A stretch of 64,000 bases of DNA from the NCBI RefSeq assembly GCF_014201805.1, contig NZ_JACHFK010000013.1, forward strand, positions 1 to 64,000, given 5' to 3'. Below the pieces are notes generated by a model. It ran no database searches. It was not told the DNA's origin and worked only from the letters and a program-made list of their open reading frames with translations. Shown here piece after piece: positions 37,168 to 52,662 of the stretch (position 1 is its first letter; each line of letters starts with the position of its first letter). Origin of the DNA: Deinococcus metalli (GTDB lineage Bacteria; Deinococcota; Deinococci; Deinococcales; Deinococcaceae). The position numbers and the translations under genes were made by a program.

Positions 37168-37782
37168 ATGAACCGAACCGCAGGCGTCATCGTTGGACCC
37201 GCCCTTCTCGTCCTGGGGATGGCGTTCGCTCAGGGCAGCATGGGCGGCATGGATCACTCGCAGATGGGCGGCAGCATGCCGGCCGGCAACACCATGTCCA
37301 TGACCGGCAGCATGGACATGGGCGCGCTGGAAAAGCTCAGTGGCAAGGCCTTCGACCGCGCCTTTCTGAGCATGATGATTCCGCATCACCAAGCCGCCAT
37401 CGACATGGCCCGGGCCGTGCTGCCGCTCAACAAGGACGCCACAGTCAAGCAGTGGGCGACCCAGGTGATTCAGGACCAGAGCCGGGAGATCACGGTGATG
37501 ACCAAGCTGCTCGCAACATACGGCGGCGCAGACACGGCCATGTCGGCCACGATGAAGAGCGGCATGGCGGAGATGGCGACTGCCATCAAAACATCGAAGC
37601 AGCCGGATCAGGCCTTCGTGCAGGGCATGCTGCCGCACCACTCGTCCGCGCTGGACATGGCGCAGCTGGCCCTGCAGAAGAGCGCGAACAGTCAGGTGTT
37701 GACGCTCGCCCGCGACATCGTGACGGCGCAGGCCAAGGAGATGTACGACTTCCGGCGGTGGCTGATCAAGCGCGGCGCGTAA
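37168..37782 (+). CDS. Exported DUF305 protein 1 (ferritin-like, metal-binding)
   Basis: A 204-residue exported protein: signal peptide at about 1-22, a Met/Gly/Ser-rich linker (about 24-52), then two DUF305 repeats with MMIPHHQAAIDMA (about 70-82) and MLPHHSSALDMA (about 153-164). The paired His and Met residues are good ligands for copper, and the family is often found beside copper oxidases. Leaderless start. The upstream neighbours are lipoprotein-maturation genes but this protein has no lipobox. A terminator follows. Confidence 0.87.
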   Translation: MNRTAGVIVGPALLVLGMAFAQGSMGGMDHSQMGGSMPAGNTMSMTGSMDMGALEKLSGKAFDRAFLSMMIPHHQAAIDMARAVLPLNKDATVKQWATQVIQDQSREITVMTKLLATYGGADTAMSATMKSGMAEMATAIKTSKQPDQAFVQGMLPHHSSALDMAQLALQKSANSQVLTLARDIVTAQAKEMYDFRRWLIKRGA

Positions 37783-37798
37783 TTCGCGCTTTCTCACG

Positions 37799-37828
37799 AC
37801 GCGCTTCCACTCTGGGAAGCGCGTTTTT
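37799..37828 (+). terminator. Rho-independent terminator after DUF305 gene 1
   Basis: A 10-bp perfect GC-rich stem (37799-37808 with 37815-37824), six-base loop, then TTTT. Confidence 0.88.
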
Positions 37829-37860
37829 CGACAGGGAGGGCCAGGACATGCCGGCCGGTC

Positions 37861-37892
37861 TTAACACGACCTTTACACCGTGACGCCACACT
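37861..37892 (+). promoter_or_regulatory. Class B box and -10 of the LysM-M23 gene
   Basis: TTAACA-N5-TTTACA (37861-37877), 9 bp, CACACT (37887-37892), 10 bp, ATG 37903. Confidence 0.6.
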
Positions 37893-37902
37893 GCCCCCGT
37901 TC

Positions 37903-38664
37903 ATGCGATCCCCACTGTGCCTGATCCTGACCGTGCTCATCGGCACGGCCACTGCTGTCACCGTTCCCGTCGCGCGGGGAGACACCCTGACCGCGCTGGC
38001 TGCCCGGTACGGCACCAGCGTCGCGGCCCTCCGGCAGGCCAACCCCAGCCTGGTCGGCGACGGCGTGAGGGCCGGAACGCGGCTGACCCTCCCCGCGTCC
38101 CACCCGGCGGTCTGGACGGTGCAGGCGGGCGACACGCTCTCCAGTGTGGCGCGGCGTCAGGCCGTCACACTCCAAGCCCTGCTGAACGTGAACCCGGGCG
38201 TTAACCCGCAGCAGGCCCTGCGCATCGGCCAGCGCCTCACCCTGCCCTCAGCGCCAGGCCAAGCGCGCGCCCCGACCGCGGCGACCGTCCGGCCGGCCTC
38301 CATCCGCGTGCTCGCCGCCCTGCCGCTGCAGGGCCGCCTGACGACCCCCTACCGCACAGGCCATGAGGGCATCGACCTGGCGGCGCCGACCGGAACGCCA
38401 GTACGCGCCGCGCGGGCTGGCGTCGTCACCGAGTCTCGCTTCGACGCCCGGACGGGCTGGGGCTGGACGGTCGTGGTCGACCATGGGGACGGCATGACCA
38501 CCCGCTACAGCCACAACAGCGCGAACCTGGTACTGGAGGGCACACGGGTGGCAGCCGGTCAGGTCATCGCCCGGGTGGGCAGCACCGGCAACAGCACCGG
38601 CCCGCACCTGGACTTCCGGGTGGTCGTGCGGGGCACGCCGGTGGATCCGCTCCGCCTGGACTGA
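37903..38664 (+). CDS. LysM-M23 peptidoglycan endopeptidase
   Basis: A 253-residue exported protein: signal peptide at about 1-18, two LysM domains (about 20-65 and 70-115, each with a GDTLT/GDTLSS start) and a C-terminal M23 domain (about 145-253). The metal ligands appear as HEGIDLA (H, D) and GPHLDFRV (H); the middle RYSHNS supplies the general base. LysM binds peptidoglycan and M23 cuts peptide crosslinks. Regulated by a class B box. Confidence 0.9.
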   Translation: MRSPLCLILTVLIGTATAVTVPVARGDTLTALAARYGTSVAALRQANPSLVGDGVRAGTRLTLPASHPAVWTVQAGDTLSSVARRQAVTLQALLNVNPGVNPQQALRIGQRLTLPSAPGQARAPTAATVRPASIRVLAALPLQGRLTTPYRTGHEGIDLAAPTGTPVRAARAGVVTESRFDARTGWGWTVVVDHGDGMTTRYSHNSANLVLEGTRVAAGQVIARVGSTGNSTGPHLDFRVVVRGTPVDPLRLD

Positions 38665-39097
38665 GCCGGACAGACCGCGAACATCCATGACCAGGTCACA
38701 GCGTGTCCAGCGAAGTGACGGTGAGTTCCGGGGGTCACGCGCTGGACATGGTGGCCCGCCGACGTTACGGCGCCGGTTCATGGCCCAGGTCAACGCGGTC
38801 GCGCCGCCGTCCCTCAGCGCTGAAATCCCAGGGCTCGGGAACGGCGGCAGCGTCGACCATGGTCTTCTCCACCTGGGCACCCACAAGACTGCGGTTCAGG
38901 AGGACGCGGTCGGTCCGCACAGTCGCCCGCCCACGTCCGTAGCGCTGTCCATACGGTGTGCACCTGAAGCCGCGAGGGCTCGAACACACTTCAGGGCACC
39001 TGGACGTGAATCGTGATGGTATCGAGCGTAGACGCTTATTTGGACGCCAACCGGCGCACTCCGATAACTGCGTCATACGGCCTGGCCGGGGTGCCCG
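38665..39097. other. Gene-free stretch
   Basis: No credible gene on either strand. Open frames here lack family signatures and ribosome-binding sites. It is probably rearranged DNA next to the decayed oxidase. Confidence 0.4.
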
Positions 39098-39741
<644 letters not shown>

Positions 39742-39749
39742 TGCCGCGT

Positions 39750-40548
39750 CCTGCCCGTGAGACAGACCGGTGTGGGGCGTGGCCGCCCGGGTGACCCGAG
39801 TGCTCGCCCGCCAGGGCCGCGCCGCCTGAGTGGTGAGCAGCAGGGCTGCTTTGCGGCGCCAGGGCCTGCCGTGGCACGTCGAAGCGGCTGCCCCAGGGAC
39901 GCTGCTTCATGTGGCGCGAGACCATCCAGACGTTGACGGGTACGCGGTCGCGTACCCGGCGATCACGCCCAGGCTCATACTCGTCCAGAACCAGGGCTCC
40001 GTGGGCTGTATGGCCCGCCATATCCCGGCCTATCATCAGCACCATCACCGGCGCCATGCCGGCCATCATGACGTTCATTGAGATCAGCTCGGGGATAGAC
40101 GGGCGCCGCACGTTCTCCCAGTGCGAGCCGCCCATCGCGCTCTTCATGAATAGCGCTTGAAAGATGAACAGGCCGACCGTGAAGCTGGCCACGTACTCGA
40201 CGACCACGTCCCACGTCATCGGCAGGCCCAGCGCCGTCACGACCAATGCCGCAACGATGATGCCGGTGGCGTCCCCGGCGGCGCAGTGCATGGTGCTGCC
40301 CACGCCCTGCTCCCACAGGGCGTGGGTAAATTCATTGTGGGTGCCCGGTTTCGGCTCCTTGTCCGCCACGACGTACAGCAGCAGACCGATCGGCCGCATG
40401 TAAGCGTGGTCAGGATAAAGGCCCAACGCATCACGGTGGGCTCTGAGTTGTTCCTGAAATGGTCGTACGCGACGTAGACGGCACACAGCACGCACAGGAT
40501 CAGTCAGCCCAGCACGAAGGGGTCGATCGGCTGAAGGACAGTCAGCAC
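39750..40548 (-). pseudogene. DUF4396-family membrane protein, decayed
   Basis: Pieces in different frames join to one DUF4396 protein: VLTVLQPIDPFVLG, an in-frame TGA in place of a Trp codon, then VYVAYDHFRNNSEP, a frameshift, GPIGLLLY-like and GDATGIIVAALVVTALGLP, VGLFIFQALFMKSAMGG, a frameshift, PWFWTSMSLGVIAGYATAYP and, after another shift, VNVWMVSRHMKQRPWG. DUF4396 genes usually sit beside copper oxidases. At least three frameshifts and one stop make it non-functional. Confidence 0.8.
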
Positions 40549-40555
40549 ACGGGCC

Positions 40556-40966
40556 TCAGGCCGGCCGGAGCGCGGTGGCCAGGCGCTCCAGAAGCTCCTC
40601 GGCATGGTCGTACCCGGGGCGCAGGTACACCATGGCAAACGTCGTCCAGTCCTGAACGGCGGCCACTTCAAGGTCACCGTCGTGCTGTTTGAGGTGCGGA
40701 TACAACCCGTACTCCACGTAGCAGCTGTGCTCAGCGGCCACGTCTTCGAGGGCCTGCGTGTTGGCCTCGGTCCAGGTCAACACGTACGGCAGCGCGAAGC
40801 ACGGTTTGCCGCAGCTGCCGCCCATCCCCACCAGGGGCAGGCCAACAACCTGCTGCAGCTCATGGCGCAGCCGGGTCCGCTCCAGGAAGGCGAAGCGGTC
40901 TCGCCCGAGCGCCTTGCTGGGGAGTTTCTGGGCGGCAATCCAAGGGCCGACGGTGAGTTTGGGCAT
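40556..40966 (-). CDS. Hypothetical protein beside copA
   Basis: A 136-residue soluble protein with no recognised family. It contains a GGSCGKPCFALPYVLTW segment (about 55-71) and a third Cys near 87, then YGLYPHLKQHDGD. Alternating strands and helices suggest a small alpha/beta fold. ATG 40966 has GGAG 6 bp upstream. It follows copA on the same strand, which suggests a metal-linked role, but this is only position. Confidence 0.55.
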   Translation of the reverse strand: MPKLTVGPWIAAQKLPSKALGRDRFAFLERTRLRHELQQVVGLPLVGMGGSCGKPCFALPYVLTWTEANTQALEDVAAEHSCYVEYGLYPHLKQHDGDLEVAAVQDWTTFAMVYLRPGYDHAEELLERLATALRPA

Positions 40967-41090
40967 GGGGGTCTCCAGGAGGGATGGCATGGTGGCGCTG
41001 AGGATGAAGCCGCTGGTTCCAAGCGGCCGGGTTCAGATCATCGGGAGCATGGGGCCGCGGAGCACCGGTGACCAATGCCGTAGCGTGCCG

Positions 41091-43595
<2,505 letters not shown>

Positions 43596-43605
43596 TCTCC
43601 CTCCA

Positions 43606-43622
43606 ATCCCCCCTGGGGGGAT
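43606..43622. promoter_or_regulatory. CsoR-type operator in the copA leader
   Basis: AT-C6-T-G6-AT is a perfect palindrome. The copA promoter (TTGCCG, 17 bp, TATGCT on the minus strand, about 43632-43660) ends just upstream, so a bound repressor would sit over or after the transcription start. Confidence 0.65.
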
Positions 43623-43711
43623 ATAGGAAAAGCATACCTCCGCGGAACGGAATCGGCAAGCTCGCTCTGCCCTGCAACAGGACATAGGATCCGCCGCATG
43701 TGCGCGCACTC

Positions 43712-43739
43712 TTGACTCCTCCCTGGGAGGGTCTATACT
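43712..43739 (+). promoter_or_regulatory. Promoter and CsoR-type operator of copZ-csoR
   Basis: TTGACT (43712-43717), 16-bp spacer containing CCTCCC-T-GGGAGG, TATACT (43734-43739), 6 bp, ATG 43746. The operator fills the spacer and the mRNA is leaderless. Confidence 0.75.
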
Positions 43740-43745
43740 ACGGGC

Positions 43746-43949
43746 ATGACGACTGAACTGACGGTTTCCGGCATGACGTGCGGCCACTGCGAGAAGGCGG
43801 TCACCGGTGCCCTGAAGAACGTGCCCGGCGTCCAGGACGTCCGGGTCGACCTCCCGGGCGGCCGGGCCACCGTGCAGGGGGATGCGGATCCCCAGGCGCT
43901 GATCCAGGCGGTGACCGAAGAAGGCTACGGCGCCCAGCTTCGCGGCTGA
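43746..43949 (+). CDS. copZ: Copper chaperone CopZ (HMA domain)
   Basis: A 67-residue single HMA domain with the Cu(I) motif [11 protein letters not shown] (Cys 13 and 16). It hands Cu(I) to CopA in the cytoplasm. It is followed after one base by the CsoR-type gene. Confidence 0.92.
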   Translation: MTTELTVSGMTCGHCEKAVTGALKNVPGVQDVRVDLPGGRATVQGDADPQALIQAVTEEGYGAQLRG

Positions 43950-43950
43950 G

Positions 43951-44259
<309 letters not shown>

Positions 44260-44295
44260 GAGAGCTCGAGGCACTCCGAAACCCCCACAACCACA

Positions 44296-44322
44296 GCAGG
44301 TCAGGGCCTAGCCCTGACCTGC
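44296..44322. terminator. Hairpin between csoR and DUF305 gene 2
   Basis: A 12-bp perfect stem with a three-base loop between convergent genes, suited to stop transcription from both sides, although no long T tract follows. Confidence 0.6.
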
Positions 44323-44362
44323 ACCTTGTGTTCAATGGGGAGTCATGTGCTGTGGCCAGATT

Positions 44363-44956
44363 TTACGGGTGGGTCCTGAGCCATGCCTGGAACTCCTGTA
44401 TCTCCTTGGCCTGGGCCGTCACGATGCGCTGGGCCATATTCACGGTGCCTTCGCCGTGGCCACGCTGCAGGGCCAGGTTGCCCATGTCGATCGCCGAGCC
44501 GTGGTGCGGAATCATCATCTCCAGGAACGTCCGGTCAGACACCGGCATGGACATCATGCCCATCATCGCCTGCTTCATGCGGGTCTGCCGGGCCGTGTCC
44601 ACCCCGCCCAGCGGCCGGAGCTTCGCCTGCATCTCGGCGATTTCTTTTTGCTGATCATTGATGATGGCCTGCGCCCACGCGCGCACCGTCGCGTCTTTCA
44701 GGGTGGGGAGGGCCGCGCGGCTCATGTCGATGGCGCTCTGGTGGTGCGGGATCATCATCGAATAGAACGCCCGGTCGAACGCCGCGCCGCTCAGGCGGCG
44801 TAGGTCATCCATGACCGGTTGCATGCTGGCGTGCATCTCCATGCTCATGCGCATCATCATCGCCGTGCCGGACATCGCGCTGGGGTCGGCGCCGCCCGCG
44901 TGCGCGGTCCCCAGGAGGGCTGTGCCGAGGGCCAGGGTCAGCAGGGCGCGCTTCAT
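44363..44956 (-). CDS. Exported DUF305 protein 2
   Basis: A 197-residue exported protein: signal peptide at about 1-20, a Met-rich stretch (MMMRMSMEMHASM, about 33-45) and two DUF305 repeats with MMIPHHQSAIDMS and MMIPHHGSAIDMG. It is a paralogue of the 37168 protein. Its ATG overlaps the stop of the Cys-rich protein, so the two form an operon under a class B box. Confidence 0.88.
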   Translation of the reverse strand: MKRALLTLALGTALLGTAHAGGADPSAMSGTAMMMRMSMEMHASMQPVMDDLRRLSGAAFDRAFYSMMIPHHQSAIDMSRAALPTLKDATVRAWAQAIINDQQKEIAEMQAKLRPLGGVDTARQTRMKQAMMGMMSMPVSDRTFLEMMIPHHGSAIDMGNLALQRGHGEGTVNMAQRIVTAQAKEIQEFQAWLRTHP

Positions 44957-45375
44957 GCCTTCACGCTCCCCAGCAGCTGCTGGCACGCCTGTTCGCAGCG
45001 GCGGCAGCTCTCGGCGCACACGGCGCAGTGCTGCATGTTCATGTTGCGCGCGTGCATCTCGCACTCCGCCGCGCACGCTTGGCATGCGGCCAGGCAGGCC
45101 TGCAGTTGGGCGCGCGAGGCGGCCTCGTCGGGCTGGGTCACGCGGGTCAGCACGCGTCCGGTCGCGTCGCAGATGTCCGCGCAGCTGAGGTTGAGGGTGA
45201 TGCAGTGCACGAGGTGCGGCAGGTGATCACCCTCACCCAGGCATGCGTCGGCGCAGGCCGTGCAGATCTGGGCGCACTCGAAACACGCGTCGATGCACTC
45301 GGCGAGCGCCCCCTGCTCGAACGGGGTGGTGGGACGAGGATGGGTGCGCAGCATGGTCACGGTGTTCTGAGGCAT
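44953..45375 (-). CDS. Copper-storage-like Cys-rich four-helix protein (DUF326/Csp family)
   Basis: A 140-residue protein without a signal peptide and with 18 Cys, mostly in C-x(2-3)-C patterns along helices (ECIDACFECAQICTAC, ACLAACQACAAEC, HCAVCAESCRRCEQAC). This is the pattern of cytosolic Csp3-type proteins, which line a four-helix bundle with thiolates and store many Cu(I). ATG 45375 has AGGAG 5 bp upstream. The first gene of a two-gene operon with DUF305 protein 2. Confidence 0.88.
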   Translation of the reverse strand: MPQNTVTMLRTHPRPTTPFEQGALAECIDACFECAQICTACADACLGEGDHLPHLVHCITLNLSCADICDATGRVLTRVTQPDEAASRAQLQACLAACQACAAECEMHARNMNMQHCAVCAESCRRCEQACQQLLGSVKA

Positions 45376-45445
45376 ACGGTCTCCTGTACAGCGAAAGAGG
45401 GAGTCGGGCGAATGTGGTGGCTGGCGTCGGGCTCCGGTCGTCCGC

Positions 45446-45478
45446 ACTGTAAGAACCCCTGTGTTCGATTCGTGTAAA
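45446..45478 (-). promoter_or_regulatory. Class B box and -10 of the Csp-DUF305 operon
   Basis: TTTACA-N5-CGAACA (45462-45478, minus strand), 9-10 bp, TTACAG or TACAGT (45446-45452). Confidence 0.65.
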
Positions 45479-45608
45479 GGTTTGGCGTCCCTCAATAACG
45501 GGTGAATGGTGGCCTTAGACCCCATGACGGGGGAATAAAGGCCCGGATGCCGGGGACGCCCCGCCAGATGCGTCCAGTGCCCCGCCCCCGCCACACGCGT
45601 GCTAGACC

Positions 45609-46880
45609 ATGGCCATGCACACGCTCGATACCCTGATCCGGCATTGGCGGGATGATGCCGGGGGCACCTACCGCACGTGGTTTTTGTGGGACGAGCGTCT
45701 CAAGAACTTCCGGTCGATCCGCCGGGGCTTGCAGGTCGTCGTGCAGGACATCCAGGATGGAACGTTCGGGACGCAGTACCGCGGCTCCTCGCTGGAAACG
45801 GTGGTGCATTCCATCGCCGAGCAGCGTCAGATCTTCAAGGGCGCCGACCACGCCTTCTTGTGGAAGCCCAAGCTGCGCATCCCGGACATCTACGAGGATC
45901 CCGGGCACCAGCGGGCCTTCGGGCACTTCCTCGATACCTGCGCGTGCTGCTCGACGGAAGCCGATCTGGTACAGGCCATCCGGACCCTGGACGCTCGGGG
46001 CATCAAGGGCCTCGGTCCGGCCGCGGCCAACCTGATGTACTTCCTGCATCCCACCCTGATGCCGCCCTTCAACACCGCCATCGTGAACGGCTACAACGCC
46101 CTGACGGGCGCCCGTGTCAAGCTCGGGAAGTGGGAGGAGTACCTCGCGCTGCGCGCGGGCATGCTGCGGCTGACCGCCGAGCACCGCTCCCAGCTGTCCA
46201 ACGACCTGGGCGCGGTGGCCGGGCTGCTCTTCGACGTGGGAAGCGGCCGCTACGCCCCGCCACCCCGCGGCGCGGACGCGGCGGACGCCGCGGCGTGGCG
46301 GGCCGACCTGGAGCGGGTGCGGGAAGAAGGTCAGGCAGCCCACAGGGCGAAGGACACTGCCCAGAGCCAGGACGCCACCCATACCCAGGTGCAGGGCTGG
46401 CTGCGCGATCTGGGCCGGGCACTGGGCTACGAGGTGTGGATGGCAGCCAACGATCGCTCCAGACCTTATGGGGATGGCCGCCTGGGGGACGGCTGCCTGG
46501 ACACGCTGCCGCCCGGCATCGCCGGCACCCCTGGAGCGGACGCGGTGCGGCTGATCGACGTTGTGTGGTTCGAACGCGGCACGCTGGCCCCAGCCGCCGC
46601 CTTCGAGGTGGAGCACACCACGTCGATCTACTCGGGCATCGTGCGGATGCTCGACCTGGCCCTGGGCGCCCCCGAGCGGACCGTGCAGGGCCTGTACCTC
46701 GTCGCCCCGGACGCGCGGGAAGCCGACGTACGTGACCAGCTGCGCCGGCCGGCCTTTCGGGCCGTGTCGCACCTGAACATGCGCTACTTGCCCTACAGCG
46801 AGCTCGAGCGTCACCGTGAGGCCATGGCGCGTTTCGGTCAGGGCCTGCGCGCCGTGGAAGCGGTGGCCCGAGCACTCTGA
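45609..46880 (+). CDS. Restriction-endonuclease-like protein, solitary
   Basis: A 423-residue cytoplasmic protein. The C-terminal domain (about 255-423) has a PD-(D/E)xK-like core: RLIDVVWF then AAFEVEHTTSIYSGIVRMLDL, which I know from proteins annotated as type II restriction endonucleases or hypothetical nucleases. The N-terminal half contains IKGLGPAAANLMYFLHP (about 128-144), a helix-hairpin-helix-like segment. No methyltransferase lies nearby. The start ATG is 6 bp behind TAGACC, so probably leaderless. It could be a stand-alone defence nuclease or a repair protein. Confidence 0.55.
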   Translation: MAMHTLDTLIRHWRDDAGGTYRTWFLWDERLKNFRSIRRGLQVVVQDIQDGTFGTQYRGSSLETVVHSIAEQRQIFKGADHAFLWKPKLRIPDIYEDPGHQRAFGHFLDTCACCSTEADLVQAIRTLDARGIKGLGPAAANLMYFLHPTLMPPFNTAIVNGYNALTGARVKLGKWEEYLALRAGMLRLTAEHRSQLSNDLGAVAGLLFDVGSGRYAPPPRGADAADAAAWRADLERVREEGQAAHRAKDTAQSQDATHTQVQGWLRDLGRALGYEVWMAANDRSRPYGDGRLGDGCLDTLPPGIAGTPGADAVRLIDVVWFERGTLAPAAAFEVEHTTSIYSGIVRMLDLALGAPERTVQGLYLVAPDAREADVRDQLRRPAFRAVSHLNMRYLPYSELERHREAMARFGQGLRAVEAVARAL

Positions 46881-47078
46881 ATTCTCGACACTGTCCGGGC
46901 CGAGCACCCTGGTGCGACGCGTTCGTGCAAACCACGCTGGGCTCCATGGAACCCGCCATAGTTTGCAGCGGTCAGCCCTACTGAACCGATTGCTTCGCCG
47001 AAGACCATACATGCCATCTCGCAGATCCCCCTCCACTGAGACGGCGCTATGCACACCGTGTAATCCGTACTATCTTGA

Positions 47079-47107
47079 TTGCCTTGGTCGGATTTATTCC
47101 GTATGCT
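47079..47107 (+). promoter_or_regulatory. Leaderless promoter of the iron operon
   Basis: TTGCCT (47079-47084), 17 bp, TATGCT (47102-47107), 6 bp, ATG 47114. No A/B/C box is seen. Confidence 0.6.
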
Positions 47108-47113
47108 CCAGGC

Positions 47114-48100
47114 ATGACCGTCCGCTCCGCCCTTGTCCTGACCCTCGCCCTTGCCAGCACCGCGAGCGCCGCGCCCCGCGATCCGGTGCAGTTCGCCGGT
47201 GTCCTCGAGCAGATGCGCGGCCACTACGACGCCATGCTGCTAAACGTCAGGGCGGGCAACCAGCCCCTAGCCCTCAAGCATGCCGGTCACCCCGCCAACG
47301 AGCTGTATGCCGCCATGCAGGCCGATCTGAACGCCCCCCTGCGAGCCCGCTTCCTCGCGGACTACAAGGCGATCGACGCCGCCCTGAAGACCCGCGTGCC
47401 GGCGACCGTGCAGGCCGCTTTGAACACCTTTTCCAAGGATGTCGACGCCGCGCTGGCGACTGTGCCGGCGGCCACCCGACAGGATCCCAAATACATCGCT
47501 CGCGTGATCTCCACCATCCTCGGCAACACCAAGACCGAGTATGGCGAAGGCGTGCGCGCTGGCCAGATCATCAATCCCGCCGAGTATCAGGACGCCCAGT
47601 TCTACCTGGCGCGGGCCAGCGGCTGGCTGACCCGCGCCCAGCGCCTTTTCCCGGCCGACCAGGGCGGGCAGGCGGCGGCGGCCCTGGCCCAGGCGAAGAC
47701 CTTGCATGCCGCGAAGGCTGATCCCACCGCGTTCAGTGCCCAGCTCGACCGGGCCCGCACGGAACTGGCCGAGATCAGCGGCGATCCCCTGACCCCCACC
47801 AGCGGACCCATGGCGGAGTTCGACGCGATCGACACGCTGCTCGCTCAGGCCAAGAGCCACTTCCAGGGCGGGATGACCGATGCCGCGAACGAGGCCGTCA
47901 TCAGCGCCTACCTCGACCACTACGAGCAACTTGAGGCGCCGCTGGCCGTGAAAGACAAGCCGTTGGAACTGAAGCTCGAAGAAACCCTGAAAAACGGCCT
48001 ACGGCAGCTGATCACCCGCAAGGTCACGCCGGCGCAGTTCACGGCGGCTGTGGACGCGGCGCTGGCCGACCTGCGCCGCGCGCGGGGCCTCCTCCAATGA
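47114..48100 (+). CDS. Exported partner of the FTR1 permease
   Basis: A 328-residue helical exported protein (signal peptide about 1-19). Its C-terminal part contains SAYLDHYEQLEAPLAV (about 262-277), homologous to the periplasmic N-terminal domain of the FTR1 protein encoded next (SAYLDHFEYAEPPLRV). The acidic Y-x-D-H-x-E pattern suggests Fe binding. It takes the place of EfeO in an EfeUO-like system. The stop overlaps the FTR1 start by 4 bp. Confidence 0.7.
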   Translation: MTVRSALVLTLALASTASAAPRDPVQFAGVLEQMRGHYDAMLLNVRAGNQPLALKHAGHPANELYAAMQADLNAPLRARFLADYKAIDAALKTRVPATVQAALNTFSKDVDAALATVPAATRQDPKYIARVISTILGNTKTEYGEGVRAGQIINPAEYQDAQFYLARASGWLTRAQRLFPADQGGQAAAALAQAKTLHAAKADPTAFSAQLDRARTELAEISGDPLTPTSGPMAEFDAIDTLLAQAKSHFQGGMTDAANEAVISAYLDHYEQLEAPLAVKDKPLELKLEETLKNGLRQLITRKVTPAQFTAAVDAALADLRRARGLLQ

Positions 48101-49300
48101 TCCTGCGTCTGCTGGCCCTGCTGCTGGTGCTGCTTACTGCCCCCGGCGCCCACGCTCAGGGGGCCGTGGACGTCCCCCAGCAGCTGCGAACGGCCCATGA
48201 CCTCGTCGCGCAGTCGCTGCGTGAATACGCTCAGGGGCACACGGAGCAGGCCTTCCGGACGGCCCGCAGCGCCTACCTCGACCACTTCGAGTACGCCGAG
48301 CCGCCGCTGCGCGTGCTGAACCCAGACCTGATCCTCGAGATGGAGTACCGCTTCTCGGACCTGCGCAACGGGATGCGTGATGGGCAACCGGTCGCCGAGT
48401 TGCAGCGCGTCGCCGGCGATATCAATGACAGCCTGCGAAAGGCGGAAGGCATCGTGAGCGGCACTGGCGTCCTCGCGCCGACCCTGGCGGCCACCGGGGG
48501 CTTCACCATCCTCTTCCGTGAGGGCCTGGAAGCCGCACTCCTGCTGGCCGCGATCTTCTCGTACCTGGAGAGCAGCCGCAACGGCCGCCTGCGCCGCGCG
48601 GTGTGGTGGGGGGGCGCGGCCGCGCTCCTGGCCACGGTGGTGACATGGGCGCTGGCCACCTATGTGCTGTCGATCGCGCCGGTGTCGCGTGAACTGATCA
48701 GCGCCGTGACCAGCGTCATCGCGGTGGTGATCCTCTTCTCGCTGTCGTTCTTCCTGCTCCAGCAGACGGATCGCCGCCGCAGCGCGGAGTTCATGCGGGC
48801 GCGCCTGGGTCAGGCCGTGCAGAGCGGGAGTCTGCTGGCGCTGGGTCTGGTGACCTTCACGACCATCTACCGCGAGGGTTTCGAGACGGTGCTGTTCTAT
48901 CAGGCGCTGGCCGTTGCGAGCGGCCCGGTGCTGAACTCCATGTACCTCGGCATCGGTCTGGCCGCCCTGGCCCTCGCGGTGACCTTCATGCTGCTGTTCC
49001 GCTTCGGTCGGCGCCTGCCAACGGCGAGGCTCTTCCCGGCGCTCGTGGGCGTGACCGCCCTGTTCGCGGTGGCCTTCGTCGGCAACGGCGTGCGTGCCTT
49101 CCAGGAAGCCGGCTGGATCGGCGTGACCAACCTCTATGGGCGCCTGCCCACGCTGGATCCCAACGTCTCGGCCCTGACGGGCCTGCACCCGACGGTGGAG
49201 ACGCTCGCCGCACAGGCCCTGATGGTGCTGGTCTACGCCGCCGGGTACGGCTATGTCCGCTGGTCGAGCCAGCGCCACAGCCCACACGTGGCGGGTCGCC

Positions 49301-49314
<14 letters not shown>
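48097..49314 (+). CDS. FTR1-family iron permease
   Basis: A 405-residue protein: signal peptide at about 1-20, periplasmic helical domain (about 25-130), then seven helices with both iron motifs, FREGLEAAL (about 146-154) and YREGFETVLF (about 255-264). FTR1/EfeU permeases import Fe3+ or Fe2+ after oxidation. It is coupled to the preceding exported partner and overlaps the next gene by 14 bp. Confidence 0.9.
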
Positions 49315-51376
<2,062 letters not shown>

Positions 51377-51378
51377 CC

Positions 51379-51843
51379 GTGCTCTACCGCAAGCAGCGCA
51401 CGTCCCTTCCTGTGTGGCTCTCCGGCCTGCTCGTCGTGGTGGCTGTGGTGCTCGGCTTCCTGGCCGGGCGGAGCAGCGCCCCACCCGCCACCCTGGCGAC
51501 CCTGCTGGCCCCGGACGAGCGGCACCTGCGGCAGGCCAGCGGGGCGCTGGACATCGTGGAACTGGAGTATGCCCGGGGACTGGCAGGAAGTGCACAGAGC
51601 GTGGCGGCCAGCCGGCGGGCCGCGCAGCAGGCGCACAGCGAACTCGGACAGGTGAAGGTGCTGCCGCAGGTCAGACCCGCCGAGGTGCGCGCCGCCCAGG
51701 ATGCCCTGACCACCGTGAGCCGCGCCGTACAGAGCTCACAGCCCCTGGGCACGCTCGCTTCCCTGATCCGGCAGGCACGCGACCGGCTCGCAGCGCTGGC
51801 GATCACCGGTTCCGGCAACTTAACCTCGGCGAGGCCGGAGTAG
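51379..51843 (+). CDS. Single-span membrane protein ending the iron operon
   Basis: A 154-residue protein with a basic N-terminus, one helix (about 12-29) and a long helical periplasmic part rich in Ala, Gln and Arg (coiled-coil-like, about 50-145). GTG 51379 lies two bases after the preceding stop. Function unknown. A hairpin follows at once. Confidence 0.65.
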   Translation: MLYRKQRTSLPVWLSGLLVVVAVVLGFLAGRSSAPPATLATLLAPDERHLRQASGALDIVELEYARGLAGSAQSVAASRRAAQQAHSELGQVKVLPQVRPAEVRAAQDALTTVSRAVQSSQPLGTLASLIRQARDRLAALAITGSGNLTSARPE

Positions 51844-51844
51844 C

Positions 51845-51865
51845 GCAGCAGGCAGAGTAAGAATC

Positions 51866-51879
<14 letters not shown>
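51845..51879. terminator. Hairpin at the junction of the iron operon and IS6-like copy 1
   Basis: An 11-bp perfect stem (51845-51855 with 51869-51879), 13-base loop. It covers the transposase stop region of the neighbouring element on the minus strand and stands directly after the iron operon. Confidence 0.6.
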
Positions 51880-52575
<696 letters not shown>

Positions 52576-52662
52576 CCGGCGTTCAGTCGCCAGAACCGAC
52601 TCCTGCTGTGGCGGCGTGCCGAAGGCCAGCGGTTCGGGGCTCTATCGGCGGTCTCCGGGTGG

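Noticed and set aside
45492..47054. 520-codon minus-strand frame
   Set aside because: Antisense to the nuclease-like gene; composition is not protein-like.
46881..47113. Possible gene or transposase scrap between the nuclease-like gene and the iron operon
   Set aside because: Open frames are short and unlike any family I know; only the leaderless promoter is supported.
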